From: a virus
Virus record (IMG/VR): IMGVR_UViG_3300024261_000067
Span: 1-40,993 of that record
DNA length: 40,993 nt
Direction: 5' to 3' (one strand)
Part shown: positions 9,418 through 18,073 of the stretch, piece by piece
Layout: each line of letters starts with the position of its first letter
Numbering within the stretch: position 1 is the stretch's first letter
Program-made: the position numbers and the translations under genes
Notes under the pieces: model-generated
Seen by the model: only the letters and a program-made list of their open reading frames with translations
What the model was told of the DNA's origin: nothing
Databases searched by the model: none

Positions 9418-11886
9418 ATGGCAATTAACACAATTGATACCGACGTTCTTGAAAGCACCAAACTTCAGGACTTATCAGCGAACACAGCGGTTCCTATTAA
9501 TCTAGGAGCCGTGACCGCTACCTCTGTGACTTCATCCGGTGCCGTATCAGGAACAACCGGAACATTTACAGGCGCTGTTGCAGGAACAACCGGAACATTT
9601 ACAGGCGCTGTTGCAGGAACAACCGGAACATTTACAGGCGCTGTTGCAGGAACAACCGGAACATTTACAGGCGCTGTATCTGCTAATGGTGCCATGACTT
9701 CAGCCGCTTTCTCTGGTGTTGTTGAAACTGATGGTACATACGTTGACGCTGTTATTTTTGGTCCTGCGAGGGATGGTGTTCAATGGGATGAAAAACTCAA
9801 TCTGTCTACTGTGAAGAAAATCATGGTAGCGACCATCAAGGACGCAGGCGCAGATACGACCGTTGAGATCTGGGATTACACAGATAGCACGATTGTCGGT
9901 GGTACTGCTATGGCGGCAATAACCATTACTGGTGCTGCAACACCGACTTCCATTGCAGCCAGCATGGGCTATATCATTGTGGGTTCCGAGGATGGCATTC
10001 ATATCATCCACCCACATTTTGGTTCTTGGGCCGAAGCCACAACAGGTTGGCCCCGATCATTAAACTCAACTGACACCCCTAATTTGAACAACAACGATGT
10101 GATTGGAGTTGCAGCAAATACGCTTTCCAGTGGTCCAACTGATAGTAATACAGGAGGGCAAATCCCAACCTTTGGTGTCAAGTATGGGACAGGGACATTC
10201 CAAGCCTCTGTTATTAAGAACGATGGAACAGTTAAAGATGTAATCCAGATAACAGCAACATCTTCTCCTGCTATCGCCATCGGCCAAGATATGCTGTTCG
10301 CTGCATATTCTACATCACAGTTCAGAGCAGCGGGACCGATTGATACAATTACTGCGGACCAAAGTGTCAACCCACCATATAGTTATCTGTCATCTAACGG
10401 TGGGCTTGATAGTGTAGGTATCTCTGCTGATGCTTTTTCCATCGGAGAGAAGATTGGTGCGCTAGGCGGTACTGGTGGCCTTGATTTTACTATTGGTCGC
10501 ATGGGTCAAGGCTCATTGCAGAACCAGCTATTAGCCTCTGCGTCAATCACTAGGGCAACCAATTCTGGCTACATGCTTCACACAACCAGAGGAGTTTGGC
10601 TTTGCAATTCAGCAACGGCTGATCTTAGTCCCTACGCGAATACGCTGACTAATAACGGTGCAGGTGTTACTGAGGTATCCGCTGACGGAGCTACTGGAGA
10701 ACTTAAAGCCTATAATGGTTATAGCTCAACAATTAACCATACTCGCGCAAGTGATGAAGATTGGGATGTTTGTGGCACTGGCCCGTTTCATATGGCTATC
10801 TGGTTCAAGTCTTCCGGCAACTCTACTGGCGAAGTATTCTGCGGCTTTGGTAATGCTGCTCGGTCTGTGGAGAGTTATATCAGTTTCTTGACCAGTGGTG
10901 TTATTGATTGTCAAGTCAACGGCGCATCAGCGTCTGCAAGTGGACTTGCCACAACAGAGACATTTGATGATGGTGCTTGGCACAAAGCTGACCTTGTAAA
11001 CGTGTCATCCACAGAACGCTATTTGTACGTTGACGGCGTTTTAGAAGCCTCTGACACTACTAATACAGGCTCTATGTCTGACAGCGGTAATATGCCTTTT
11101 GCTATCGGATCACTGGCTAACGGGTCAACAAACCCCGCCACTTCTACCACATTAACAATGTGCCGCTTTGCCGGGGTTTCAAGCGTATCGCCATCTGCCG
11201 CCTTGATACGCAATATGTATTTGGCAGAGAAACCCATGTTTGATACAGCGGCCTTGGTTTTATTACAGTCCGGTACTACCGATGCGGTCCTTGACGTTGA
11301 TGTTGATCCGGTTTCCGGTAAGGTCGCAGTAGTTCAGGCTGACGACAAAGGCATTTGGGACGGGCTTGTCTATACAAATTCAGTAGAAGATGGCGCTTCA
11401 ACCGCATTCGAACACCTAAAACTTTGGGGTGAGGGTCATTACGCAATTGGTGCTACCGATGCTTCAATCAATATGCCAGCCGAGGATTTTAGAGAACTGG
11501 CTGAAACTGTCAGGGGTCTTGGTATTCAACATGAAGGTATTGATTTAAGTAAGGCGAAGGCTTGGCTTATTGGTGGACCAATTTCAACTAGCACAATCAA
11601 CGGTTCATATGGGATAGAGAGTGTAACATGGGTATCTACTGGGCACATTGATGTAGTATTTGCCACACCTTTTAAGGAATCGGTTTCTGGTGCGGATAAA
11701 ATCCCTTATGTGTGTCAGGTTACTATGCAACCAGATGCCGGGACGACAGATACTTGTTATTACTATGACGGCAGTGATGAAAGCACAAATACCTCATGTA
11801 GATTAGCCTTCTATAACGGCGCCGGTGCTGCCAGGAATGTTCAATCATATTCAGCCGTATGGTTTGGCGAACTTGAAGGCGAGTAA
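9418..11886 (+). CDS. LamG-domain tail fibre/spike (cassette A)
   Basis: An 822-aa fibre-type protein. N-terminal residues about 1-100 hold four GTTGTFTGAVA-type repeats. Residues about 100-230 (TYVDAVIFGPARDGVQWDEK, GYIIVGSEDG) form a beta-rich domain shared with the 712-aa protein at 14829. Residues about 427-607 form a LamG/concanavalin-like sandwich (GPFHMAIWFKSS, DDGAWHKADLVN, RYLYVDGVLEAS). The C-terminal region, VLLQSGTTDAVLDVDVDP onward with RGLGIQHEGIDLSKAKAW, is nearly identical in the paralogue. LamG domains usually bind glycans, so receptor binding is the likely role (inference). Confidence 0.8.
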   Translation: MAINTIDTDVLESTKLQDLSANTAVPINLGAVTATSVTSSGAVSGTTGTFTGAVAGTTGTFTGAVAGTTGTFTGAVAGTTGTFTGAVSANGAMTSAAFSGVVETDGTYVDAVIFGPARDGVQWDEKLNLSTVKKIMVATIKDAGADTTVEIWDYTDSTIVGGTAMAAITITGAATPTSIAASMGYIIVGSEDGIHIIHPHFGSWAEATTGWPRSLNSTDTPNLNNNDVIGVAANTLSSGPTDSNTGGQIPTFGVKYGTGTFQASVIKNDGTVKDVIQITATSSPAIAIGQDMLFAAYSTSQFRAAGPIDTITADQSVNPPYSYLSSNGGLDSVGISADAFSIGEKIGALGGTGGLDFTIGRMGQGSLQNQLLASASITRATNSGYMLHTTRGVWLCNSATADLSPYANTLTNNGAGVTEVSADGATGELKAYNGYSSTINHTRASDEDWDVCGTGPFHMAIWFKSSGNSTGEVFCGFGNAARSVESYISFLTSGVIDCQVNGASASASGLATTETFDDGAWHKADLVNVSSTERYLYVDGVLEASDTTNTGSMSDSGNMPFAIGSLANGSTNPATSTTLTMCRFAGVSSVSPSAALIRNMYLAEKPMFDTAALVLLQSGTTDAVLDVDVDPVSGKVAVVQADDKGIWDGLVYTNSVEDGASTAFEHLKLWGEGHYAIGATDASINMPAEDFRELAETVRGLGIQHEGIDLSKAKAWLIGGPISTSTINGSYGIESVTWVSTGHIDVVFATPFKESVSGADKIPYVCQVTMQPDAGTTDTCYYYDGSDESTNTSCRLAFYNGAGAARNVQSYSAVWFGELEGE
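9550..9681 (+). repeat. 33-nt tandem repeat x4 in LamG fibre gene
   Basis: Four head-to-tail 33-base units each begin GGAACAACCGGAACATTTAC and encode the 11-residue unit GTTGTFTGAVA. The first three are identical and the last differs only at its 3' end. Such identity in an otherwise diverged fibre suggests recent expansion. Confidence 0.95.
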
Positions 11887-11889
11887 ATG

Positions 11890-11897
11890 AATAAATA
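11890..11897 (+). promoter_or_regulatory. Possible late promoter (AATAAATA, one mismatch)
   Basis: Sequence GAATAAATAC lies just after the LamG fibre stop and 21 bases before the chaperone-like gene. It has one mismatch to TATAAATA and sits in the right place in one of the few small gaps of the tail region. Confidence 0.35.
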
Positions 11898-11918
11898 CAC
11901 TAAAGAGGAAACAAAGTA

Positions 11919-12377
11919 ATGAACGAGAAAATTGTAAACGCAGACGGCTCAGTAACCGTAGTTGGTGACGCTGGCTCTGTCTCTGGTATCCTGGCTAAGA
12001 AAGTCAAGGCTGCAACAATTCCTGCCACTTACGACCAAGAAGGCAACGAAACAGCCGCGGCTATCGTACCCGATGCTTCTACATTGGCTGTTGAGGTCAC
12101 TGAAGAAGAATTGAAGACCCATGCTTGGCGTCTACCTAAGGTTCGTGAAGAAAAAATGGTACAATTGCGCCGGGTCCGTAACGCGAAACTGGAACAAATC
12201 GACAAAGAAATTATGGAAAAGGTTGTTGGTAAGCCTGGTGCTACCAGAACCAAAGCCAACTCCGCAGCGGAAAAGGTAGTCCTACGGGATATGCCTATCG
12301 CTGCGGAAGTAGCCCTTGACGCTATGGATAACACCGACGATATGGATGCCTTTACGCCTGCCGAACTGGCAGACTGA
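11919..12377 (+). CDS. Probable fibre-assembly chaperone-like protein
   Basis: A 152-aa protein. The second half (LPKVREEKMVQLRRVRNAKL, EQIDKEIMEKVVGK, VVLRDMPIAAEVALDAM) resembles the R-x(2)-RN-x-x-L ... LRD-x-P layout of phage tail assembly chaperones of the Phage_tail_APC type, which are encoded directly after tail fibre genes. The N-terminus (NADGSVTVVGDAGSVSG) is low-complexity. A good ribosome binding site (AGAGGAAAC) precedes the ATG. It separates the two fibre cassettes, which fits a role in folding or joining fibres. Family assignment is by pattern only. Confidence 0.5.
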   Translation: MNEKIVNADGSVTVVGDAGSVSGILAKKVKAATIPATYDQEGNETAAAIVPDASTLAVEVTEEELKTHAWRLPKVREEKMVQLRRVRNAKLEQIDKEIMEKVVGKPGATRTKANSAAEKVVLRDMPIAAEVALDAMDNTDDMDAFTPAELAD

Positions 12378-12391
12378 AGAAAGCAACAACT

Positions 12392-12721
12392 ATGGCTAAC
12401 GATTACCTCGGCGAACGAATCGGTCACCTAGAAACCGAGCAAGCCAGATACGACGAAAGAATCAAGACGGCTTTTAACCGTATTGATGATATAAAAGAAG
12501 GTCAAGAAAAACATGAGGAGCGCGAACTTGCTTATCATCAAAAGACCGAAGACCATATTGATGCATTATCTGACAAGATGGACAAGCTAATTGATAACCA
12601 AAACTCGTTGATCGCTATGAAAAACAAATGGGCGGGTATCATCCTGGCTATTACTTTCATAGGTTCTGTCGGTTTCACCTTTTTTGATGCCATAAGCAAT
12701 TTATTCAAGGGTGGCAGCTAA
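12392..12721 (+). CDS. Coiled-coil protein with C-terminal membrane segment (XhlA-like)
   Basis: A 109-aa protein. Residues 5-75 are charged and heptad-rich (IGHLETEQARYDERIK, HIDALSDKMDKLIDNQ). Residues about 84-103 (WAGIILAITFIGSVGFTFF) form a single membrane helix near the C-terminus. This is the layout of XhlA-type haemolysin/holin-associated proteins of phages. It sits directly before a second small protein with a membrane anchor at the opposite end, so the pair could be lysis accessory proteins. The lysis role is inference. Confidence 0.6.
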   Translation: MANDYLGERIGHLETEQARYDERIKTAFNRIDDIKEGQEKHEERELAYHQKTEDHIDALSDKMDKLIDNQNSLIAMKNKWAGIILAITFIGSVGFTFFDAISNLFKGGS

Positions 12722-12729
12722 ATAGTAAT

Positions 12730-13059
12730 ATGAACATAATAGACGCATTAAAACATATCACAATTTCTCTCGGCGTAGTCTCTGCTATCGGTGGTGCTTA
12801 TGCTGGTGCAGACGCAATGGGGCTTGATATTCCTAGGGTCGCATGGAATACCGAAGTTGAGGAAGTAAAATTCCAACTGGTAGGTCTTGATGTTCGTACC
12901 CAAACACTTATTGTTGAACAGATTCAACGCCAAGTGTGGGCTATTGAAGACCGCATTGAAAAGCGTGGTAGCAACCAGTCGTCAAGAGACAGGTTGAGAA
13001 ATTTAAAAGCGCAATTAGAAGAAGCCAATTCGCGCTTAAAGAAAATTAGAGGTTACTAA
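12730..13059 (+). CDS. N-anchored coiled-coil protein (possible inner-membrane spanin-like)
   Basis: A 109-aa protein. Residues about 8-31 (HITISLGVVSAIGGAYAGAD) form a hydrophobic N-terminal segment that could be an uncleaved signal anchor. The C-terminal half is charged and helical (EDRIEKRGSNQSSRDRLRNL, AQLEEANSRLKKIRGY). A membrane anchor followed by a periplasmic coiled coil is the layout of Rz-type i-spanins, but no embedded Rz1-type lipoprotein ORF was recognised. Its last base is the first base of the next fibre ATG. An alternative is an accessory protein for fibre export or assembly. Confidence 0.55.
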   Translation: MNIIDALKHITISLGVVSAIGGAYAGADAMGLDIPRVAWNTEVEEVKFQLVGLDVRTQTLIVEQIQRQVWAIEDRIEKRGSNQSSRDRLRNLKAQLEEANSRLKKIRGY

Positions 13060-14549
13060 TGGGATTAGGCATTCAATCAATACCTAGCGCAATGTGGGAA
13101 AACTATCAGGGTGCTGTTCTCTATGAATTCACCGCGGCAGCGGCTCAAACTTCAGTATCTGGCGCAGACGACAACGGCAATACTCTTGCATATACCGTGG
13201 GCGAAGGCAATTATCTTGTCTTACTCAACGGTGTTAAACTAAACGACGAAGATTATACAGCAACAACTGGTACAAGTTTCACTGGTCTTGCGGCTATGAC
13301 CGCCGGTTGGAAATTGGAAGTTCTTTCCTTTGGTGAAGTCACAAACCCTAATTCATATGCGAAAGCAGATACCTATACCAAGACCGAAGTTGATGCAAAA
13401 TATGCTCTTAATGGAGCCAATGCAGATATAACAAGTCTAACTGGTTTGACTACGCCATTGTCAGAGGCACAGGGCGGTACAGGTGCAACGAGTGCGCCAA
13501 CGGGTAACAACCCTAACCTGATCATCAACGGCGGCATGACTGTCAGCCAGCGTGGGACTGTTACAGGTATAACCTCTACAGAGTACACCGCAGCAGATCG
13601 TTGGCAGATATTTGTCGAAACTACAAACGCAATCGCTACTACAACTGTCGAGGCATCACCCGCTTTAATGGCCGCAGCGGGTTTTCCATCTGCATTAAAA
13701 GTGGACTGCACCACAGTCGAAAGTTCGTTGGCTGGTAGTGATTTCATGGGCATCCAATATAAGTTTGAAGGGCAGGATGTTCAGCATCTATTGCATGGCA
13801 CATCTGGCTCTTTAGAAACTACGATCTCGTTTTGGTGGCAGTCGCCAAAGGCTGGTACACAGGTCGTTTTCATGGTGGACAACGACAACAACTATGGCTG
13901 CCCTATGGAGTTCACAGTCACGGCGGCGAATACTGCCGAGTACTTCACTGTGACATTCCCCGCACAAACCTCTGGTAGCGCACTGCCTGATGATAATACC
14001 TATGCACTGAGCATCGGCTTCCCCCTGTTATCTAACGGTTATGAAAACACTGCCGATACTTGGACTTCTGGCGGTGGCTGGAGGTCAACGACAAACCAGC
14101 AGAACCTGATGGATAACACGGCGAACAACGTATACCTGACAGGCGTCAAACTGGAAGTTGCCAGCGCAGCCACCAGCTTTGAGCATGAGAGTTATGGGGA
14201 TACGCTGGCTAAGTGTCAGCGGTATTACGAACGGTTTGACAGTGAGGGTCTTTATAGGCTTTGGATAGATGGGTCTGCTCAACACAGTACATACCTAGAG
14301 GGGCAGTTAAACTTTGCTTGGAAACGTACCAATCCAACCGTTACATGTTCAGCTATAACAAACATGCGTGTTCTGCAACAAGGTGGTGGATATAATTGTA
14401 CGTCCTTCAACTGTTGGTACATAACCCATGATAACTGTAATCCCCGATTTACAACATCAGGGTTAACGATAGGGAACGGGGCATTGGTGCAGACATTCCG
14501 GAACGCTGGTGCTGGTATCACTTATATTGAAATAGACGCGGAGCTATAG
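13059..14549 (+). CDS. Tail fibre with carbohydrate-binding-like C-terminus (cassette B)
   Basis: A 496-aa protein. The N-terminal ~100 residues (GEGNYLVLLNGVKLNDEDYT) form a repeat-type beta domain. YTKTEVDAKYALNG and the fibre motif AQGGTGATS follow at about residues 105-145. From NPNLIINGGMTVSQRG onward it resembles the 374-aa protein of cassette A, including TSFEHESYGDTLAKCQRYY near residue 370. It is thus a fusion of a fibre shaft and the glycan-binding-like module, and it opens cassette B. Confidence 0.8.
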   Translation: MGLGIQSIPSAMWENYQGAVLYEFTAAAAQTSVSGADDNGNTLAYTVGEGNYLVLLNGVKLNDEDYTATTGTSFTGLAAMTAGWKLEVLSFGEVTNPNSYAKADTYTKTEVDAKYALNGANADITSLTGLTTPLSEAQGGTGATSAPTGNNPNLIINGGMTVSQRGTVTGITSTEYTAADRWQIFVETTNAIATTTVEASPALMAAAGFPSALKVDCTTVESSLAGSDFMGIQYKFEGQDVQHLLHGTSGSLETTISFWWQSPKAGTQVVFMVDNDNNYGCPMEFTVTAANTAEYFTVTFPAQTSGSALPDDNTYALSIGFPLLSNGYENTADTWTSGGGWRSTTNQQNLMDNTANNVYLTGVKLEVASAATSFEHESYGDTLAKCQRYYERFDSEGLYRLWIDGSAQHSTYLEGQLNFAWKRTNPTVTCSAITNMRVLQQGGGYNCTSFNCWYITHDNCNPRFTTSGLTIGNGALVQTFRNAGAGITYIEIDAEL

Positions 14550-14550
14550 G

Positions 14551-14832
14551 ATGTACATAGAACACAAGATAAATGGCATCACAGTTCAATTCAGCAGGGG
14601 GAAAATGCAGTGGGCAGTAGCCCCCGGTAATCGCCACTATGACCAGATGCTATTGGATATTGAGGCTGACCCGACTTGCTCAAAGGTGCAAGACGACACG
14701 CCGGCACCAACAGTCGATGAAACACGCATCGCCGCCTACGGATTAGTCGGCGATCAACTAGATGAAATTTACCATGATGTTGATGCATGGCGCACCCGTA
14801 TTGCACAAGTAAAGGCGGATAATCCAAAATGA
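14551..14832 (+). CDS. XkdW-like small tail protein (cassette B)
   Basis: A 93-aa protein paralogous to the one at 9108: the C-terminal segment RIAAYGLVGDQLDEIYHDVD, then AWRTRIAQVKADNPK, keeps the DQLD, YHD, W and VK-x(2)-xPK positions. The N-terminus (YIEHKINGITVQFSRGKMQW) is different, so only the C-terminal module is shared. It lies 1 base after the fibre gene and its stop overlaps the ATG of the following LamG fibre. That coupling supports a role with these fibres. Confidence 0.7.
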   Translation: MYIEHKINGITVQFSRGKMQWAVAPGNRHYDQMLLDIEADPTCSKVQDDTPAPTVDETRIAAYGLVGDQLDEIYHDVDAWRTRIAQVKADNPK

Positions 14833-16967
14833 GTAAAGCATTAGACATTGCCCAGGGTGGTGGTACAGGTACTTTCAGTGGCGCGGTTGATACCGATGCC
14901 ACATATGTTGATGCTGTTATCTTTGGTCCAGCCCGCGATGGCGTACAATGGGACGAAAAACAAAATCTTTCTGTCGTCAAAAAACTTATGGTCGCCACAG
15001 TGAAAGACGCTGGGGCTGACAGTACGGTTGAAATTTGGGATGCGACGGATTCAAATGTTGTTGGTGGTACAGCCCTTGCATCGGTTACGATCACTGGCGC
15101 AGCGACGCCAACAGGAATTGCGGCCTCTATGGGCTACATCATTGTCGGTTCAGAAGACGGGGTAACGATTATAGACCCACATGACGGCAGCTGGGCTGAA
15201 CGCACAGTAGGCTGGCCCCGGTCACTGTCTACCAGTACAACTCCGGCTTTAGGAAGCAATGCAGTTACAGATGTAAGTGCGGGTACTTGGGACACTTGGC
15301 CCTCTGATCCGCGCACTGGCGGCAACATGCCTTGTTTCGGGTATAATATGAGTAGCGGTGCAGCTTTCGGTGTTATCAAATATGACGGTAATGTTTGGGA
15401 TCGCGTGACAGCCGCTGCGGCAAACTACGGATCAGCTATAGTTAACGGCTACGTTGTTTACTCAGACGGAACATCTGGTGACAGAGCCTTCCAAAGTCAG
15501 CTTATCGAAACTATGACTGCTGATAACTGGTCAGGAACTGCTGCAAACTCCACTACTGGCGGCGTTTATGGTTTAGGTGTAGACAACGGAATATCTGCCC
15601 GTAGCCAAGGTGAAATTGCGTATGCAGCCGCTGCGGGTTTGACTATTGGCAAACTGAATGGCCCAAGGGACGCCGCAGCATCATTCCAAACACATATGAA
15701 CGCAGCTATAAACCGCACATACAACACTGGTTACATGATCGGGGATGTGCGTGGCGCATGGCTTGCAAACTCTGCAACGGCTGATCGTAGCTACAAGGCC
15801 AACACGCTTACTGAGAACGGCACTGTAACATCGGCCTCCGCAGACGGTGCGAGTGGTGAGTTGCTGGCTTATAGCGGGTTTAGTGCAAGTAACTATCTGA
15901 CCAGAGCAACAGACACTGACTTTGATTGGGGCTCTGGAAACTTCTGTATTGTGGCTTGGTTCAAGCTAACAGCGTCAGGTGGCTATGAGACTATCATAAC
16001 ACGAGGAGCCACAACTCCACTCTGGGGTTTGCGGACAGAAACCTCTGGTGCCATGAATTTCATCATTAATGATGGGTCAGGGTTTGATCAGAACATTACA
16101 ACAGCCACTTTTGCTGACAGTGAATGGCACATGATTGTTGCAGTTAAGCGTGGAACAACCAACACTGAAATATGGGTCGATGGCAAGCTAGAACGTGACT
16201 TCACTATCGTTAACGCTACAGCGACACTGACTGTGAATGAGAGTATTGGCATTGGTGCAACGGCGGCGGCTGGTAATCCGTGGGCCAACGGTGCTATTTC
16301 TATGATTAGGGTAGCAGCAACAGCCCCATCAGCCGCACAAATTCGTGCCATGTACGACGCTGAAAAGGGTATGTTTGAAACAGCCGCCAAGGTCTTGCTG
16401 CAATCGGGAACAACCGACGCAGTGTTGGACGTTGATGTTGATCCGGTTTCCGGTAAGGTCGCTGTAACCCAAACCGACGACAAAGGCATTTGGGATGGAC
16501 TCGTATATACCAACGTAGCCGACGATGGCGCTTCCTCGGCCTTCGAACATATGAAACTATGGGGTAACGGGCGTTTCTCAATTGGTGCTACCGATTCCTC
16601 TATCAGTATGCCGACAGAAAGCCTCCGTGAATTGACCGAGACCGTCAAAGGGCTTGGTATTCAACATGAAGGTATTGATCTTGGTAAAGCGAAGGCTTGG
16701 ATTTACGGGACTCAGGCTGAAATCAGAGCCTCACACAACATAGAAAGTATTTCTGTAGCTAGTGCCACAGTCACGGCTGTTTTTGGAACGCCTTTCAAAG
16801 GCTATTATGTGGCATCCGGTTCGTCAGAAGATAATGATGCTAATATCATTGGCGTAGCCGTTACTAACCCGAGCCAGGCGTCGATATATAACTACACTCA
16901 CGCTGGAGCAGCAGATTCTGTTTACCGATATTTAGTGGTATTCTTTGGCGAACTAGAAGGAGAGTAA
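14829..16967 (+). CDS. LamG-domain tail fibre/spike (cassette B)
   Basis: A 712-aa paralogue of the 822-aa fibre of cassette A. The N-terminus is much shorter (MSKALDIAQGGGTGTFSGAV) and lacks the 11-residue repeats. The shared beta domain (TYVDAVIFGPARDGVQWDEK) begins at about residue 25. A LamG sandwich spans about 344-514 (FCIVAWFKLT, DSEWHMIVAVKRG, EIWVDGKLE). The C-terminal module (LLQSGTTDAVLDVDVDP, KGLGIQHEGIDLGKAKAW) is almost the same as in cassette A, and short exact DNA matches persist there. The last ~60 residues differ between the two, perhaps the receptor-facing tip. Confidence 0.8.
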   Translation: MSKALDIAQGGGTGTFSGAVDTDATYVDAVIFGPARDGVQWDEKQNLSVVKKLMVATVKDAGADSTVEIWDATDSNVVGGTALASVTITGAATPTGIAASMGYIIVGSEDGVTIIDPHDGSWAERTVGWPRSLSTSTTPALGSNAVTDVSAGTWDTWPSDPRTGGNMPCFGYNMSSGAAFGVIKYDGNVWDRVTAAAANYGSAIVNGYVVYSDGTSGDRAFQSQLIETMTADNWSGTAANSTTGGVYGLGVDNGISARSQGEIAYAAAAGLTIGKLNGPRDAAASFQTHMNAAINRTYNTGYMIGDVRGAWLANSATADRSYKANTLTENGTVTSASADGASGELLAYSGFSASNYLTRATDTDFDWGSGNFCIVAWFKLTASGGYETIITRGATTPLWGLRTETSGAMNFIINDGSGFDQNITTATFADSEWHMIVAVKRGTTNTEIWVDGKLERDFTIVNATATLTVNESIGIGATAAAGNPWANGAISMIRVAATAPSAAQIRAMYDAEKGMFETAAKVLLQSGTTDAVLDVDVDPVSGKVAVTQTDDKGIWDGLVYTNVADDGASSAFEHMKLWGNGRFSIGATDSSISMPTESLRELTETVKGLGIQHEGIDLGKAKAWIYGTQAEIRASHNIESISVASATVTAVFGTPFKGYYVASGSSEDNDANIIGVAVTNPSQASIYNYTHAGAADSVYRYLVVFFGELEGE

Positions 16968-16970
16968 GAA

Positions 16971-17270
16971 ATGGAAACTATTGAAATTCTTATCGCAGCA
17001 TTTATGGTGCTACAAGTTCTCGACGTTTACACCACGAACAAAGTTATCAACCAAGGCGGCGTAGAATCTAATCCTGTAATGGCATGGATTATGAGCAAGC
17101 TAGGTAAATCATGGCTAGTCGCAAAGTTCGGGCTATCGGCCGCCGTGGCTTATTTCATGTATTATTACGCATATCCAGATTATCCTACTATGGTCACCGT
17201 TGCTATGACTGGTTTAGTCGCTTTTTATATGTGGGTAGTCAACCACAACTGGAAAATAATGAAAAAGTAA
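16971..17270 (+). CDS. DUF5658-like small membrane protein (holin candidate)
   Basis: A 99-aa protein with three predicted membrane segments, at about residues 4-22 (ILIAAFMVLQVLDVYTTN), 50-68 (AKFGLSAAVAYFMYYYA) and 73-92 (MVTVAMTGLVAFYMWVV). The segment LDVYTTNKVINQGGVESNPV matches the D-x(2)-T ... G-x-E-xNP pattern of DUF5658-type proteins. It is the last gene before the gp13 promoter. Size and topology would suit a holin, but no functional evidence is visible. Confidence 0.6.
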   Translation: METIEILIAAFMVLQVLDVYTTNKVINQGGVESNPVMAWIMSKLGKSWLVAKFGLSAAVAYFMYYYAYPDYPTMVTVAMTGLVAFYMWVVNHNWKIMKK

Positions 17271-17286
17271 TAGTCTCCCTGGTTCT

Positions 17287-17294
17287 TATAAATA
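17287..17294 (+). promoter_or_regulatory. T4-type late promoter octamer TATAAATA
   Basis: Exact octamer in the short gap between the DUF5658-like gene and gene 13, 27 bases before the gp13 ATG, with a TAGGAG ribosome binding site in between. Confidence 0.8.
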
Positions 17295-17321
17295 CAGTAA
17301 AGAACTAGGAGTATTTCTATT

Positions 17322-18065
17322 ATGGCAGTACCTACAAGCCGTGAACAACACAGAGAGTATTGCCTTCGCAACTTAGGCAAGCCCGTTATTGACATAAATG
17401 TTGATAATGACCAACTTGACGACCGCATTGATGAATCCCTTCAGTATTACAGGGATTACCACTTTGATGGTACACAACAAGTTTATGTCGCTCACCAAGT
17501 CACAGCCACAGACGTAACCAACAAATATATTTCACTTAATGAAGATATCGTTGGTGTTACACGCATTTTCCCTATCGGTAGCGCAATTTCTTCATCAAGC
17601 AATATGTTCAACCTGAACTATCAGTTTTCCTTGAATGATGTTTTTGACGCCGCTAATGTTCAAATGACGCATTACGTGATCGCTCAACAGCATATCGCAA
17701 TGATACAGGAAATTCTTACAGGTCAACAACCCATTCGTTTCAATCGTCATACCGACCGAGTGAATCTTGATATGGATTGGAACAAGGTAACTGTAGGCAA
17801 TTATGTTATCATCGACGGTTACCAGTTGATTGACCCAGACACCTACACAGACGTATGGAACGACCGTTGGTTGCTTGAATATACCACACAACTTTTCAAA
17901 CGTCAATGGGGTGCTAACCTGAAGAAATTCACGGGCGTACAACTACCCGGTGGCGTGACCTTTAACGGTCAGGAATTGTGGGATGAAGCCAACACACGGC
18001 TCAAGGAACTAGAAGAAGAAATGATTACCTCTTACAGCCTTCCAGTGTTTGATATGTCTGGGTGA
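17322..18065 (+). CDS. 13: Neck protein gp13 (head-tail connector completion)
   Basis: A 247-aa homologue of T4 gp13, which with gp14 closes the portal after packaging and provides the tail-docking surface. The N-terminal block EYCLRNLGKPVIDINVDNDQ, then LDDRIDESLQYYRDYHFDG, is the conserved start of the family in marine T4-like phages; the C-terminal part includes WLLEYTTQLFKRQWGANLKK. It is shorter than T4 gp13 (309 aa), as is usual outside enterophages. A late promoter precedes it and gp14 follows, with an inserted homing endonuclease gene between the two. Confidence 0.85.
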   Translation: MAVPTSREQHREYCLRNLGKPVIDINVDNDQLDDRIDESLQYYRDYHFDGTQQVYVAHQVTATDVTNKYISLNEDIVGVTRIFPIGSAISSSSNMFNLNYQFSLNDVFDAANVQMTHYVIAQQHIAMIQEILTGQQPIRFNRHTDRVNLDMDWNKVTVGNYVIIDGYQLIDPDTYTDVWNDRWLLEYTTQLFKRQWGANLKKFTGVQLPGGVTFNGQELWDEANTRLKELEEEMITSYSLPVFDMSG

Positions 18066-18073
18066 AATATATA

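Noticed and set aside
12718-12725. CTAAATAG as a late promoter for the 109-aa gene at 12730
   Set aside because: It has only the TAAATA core, overlaps the previous stop codon, and would place the transcript start at or after the ATG.
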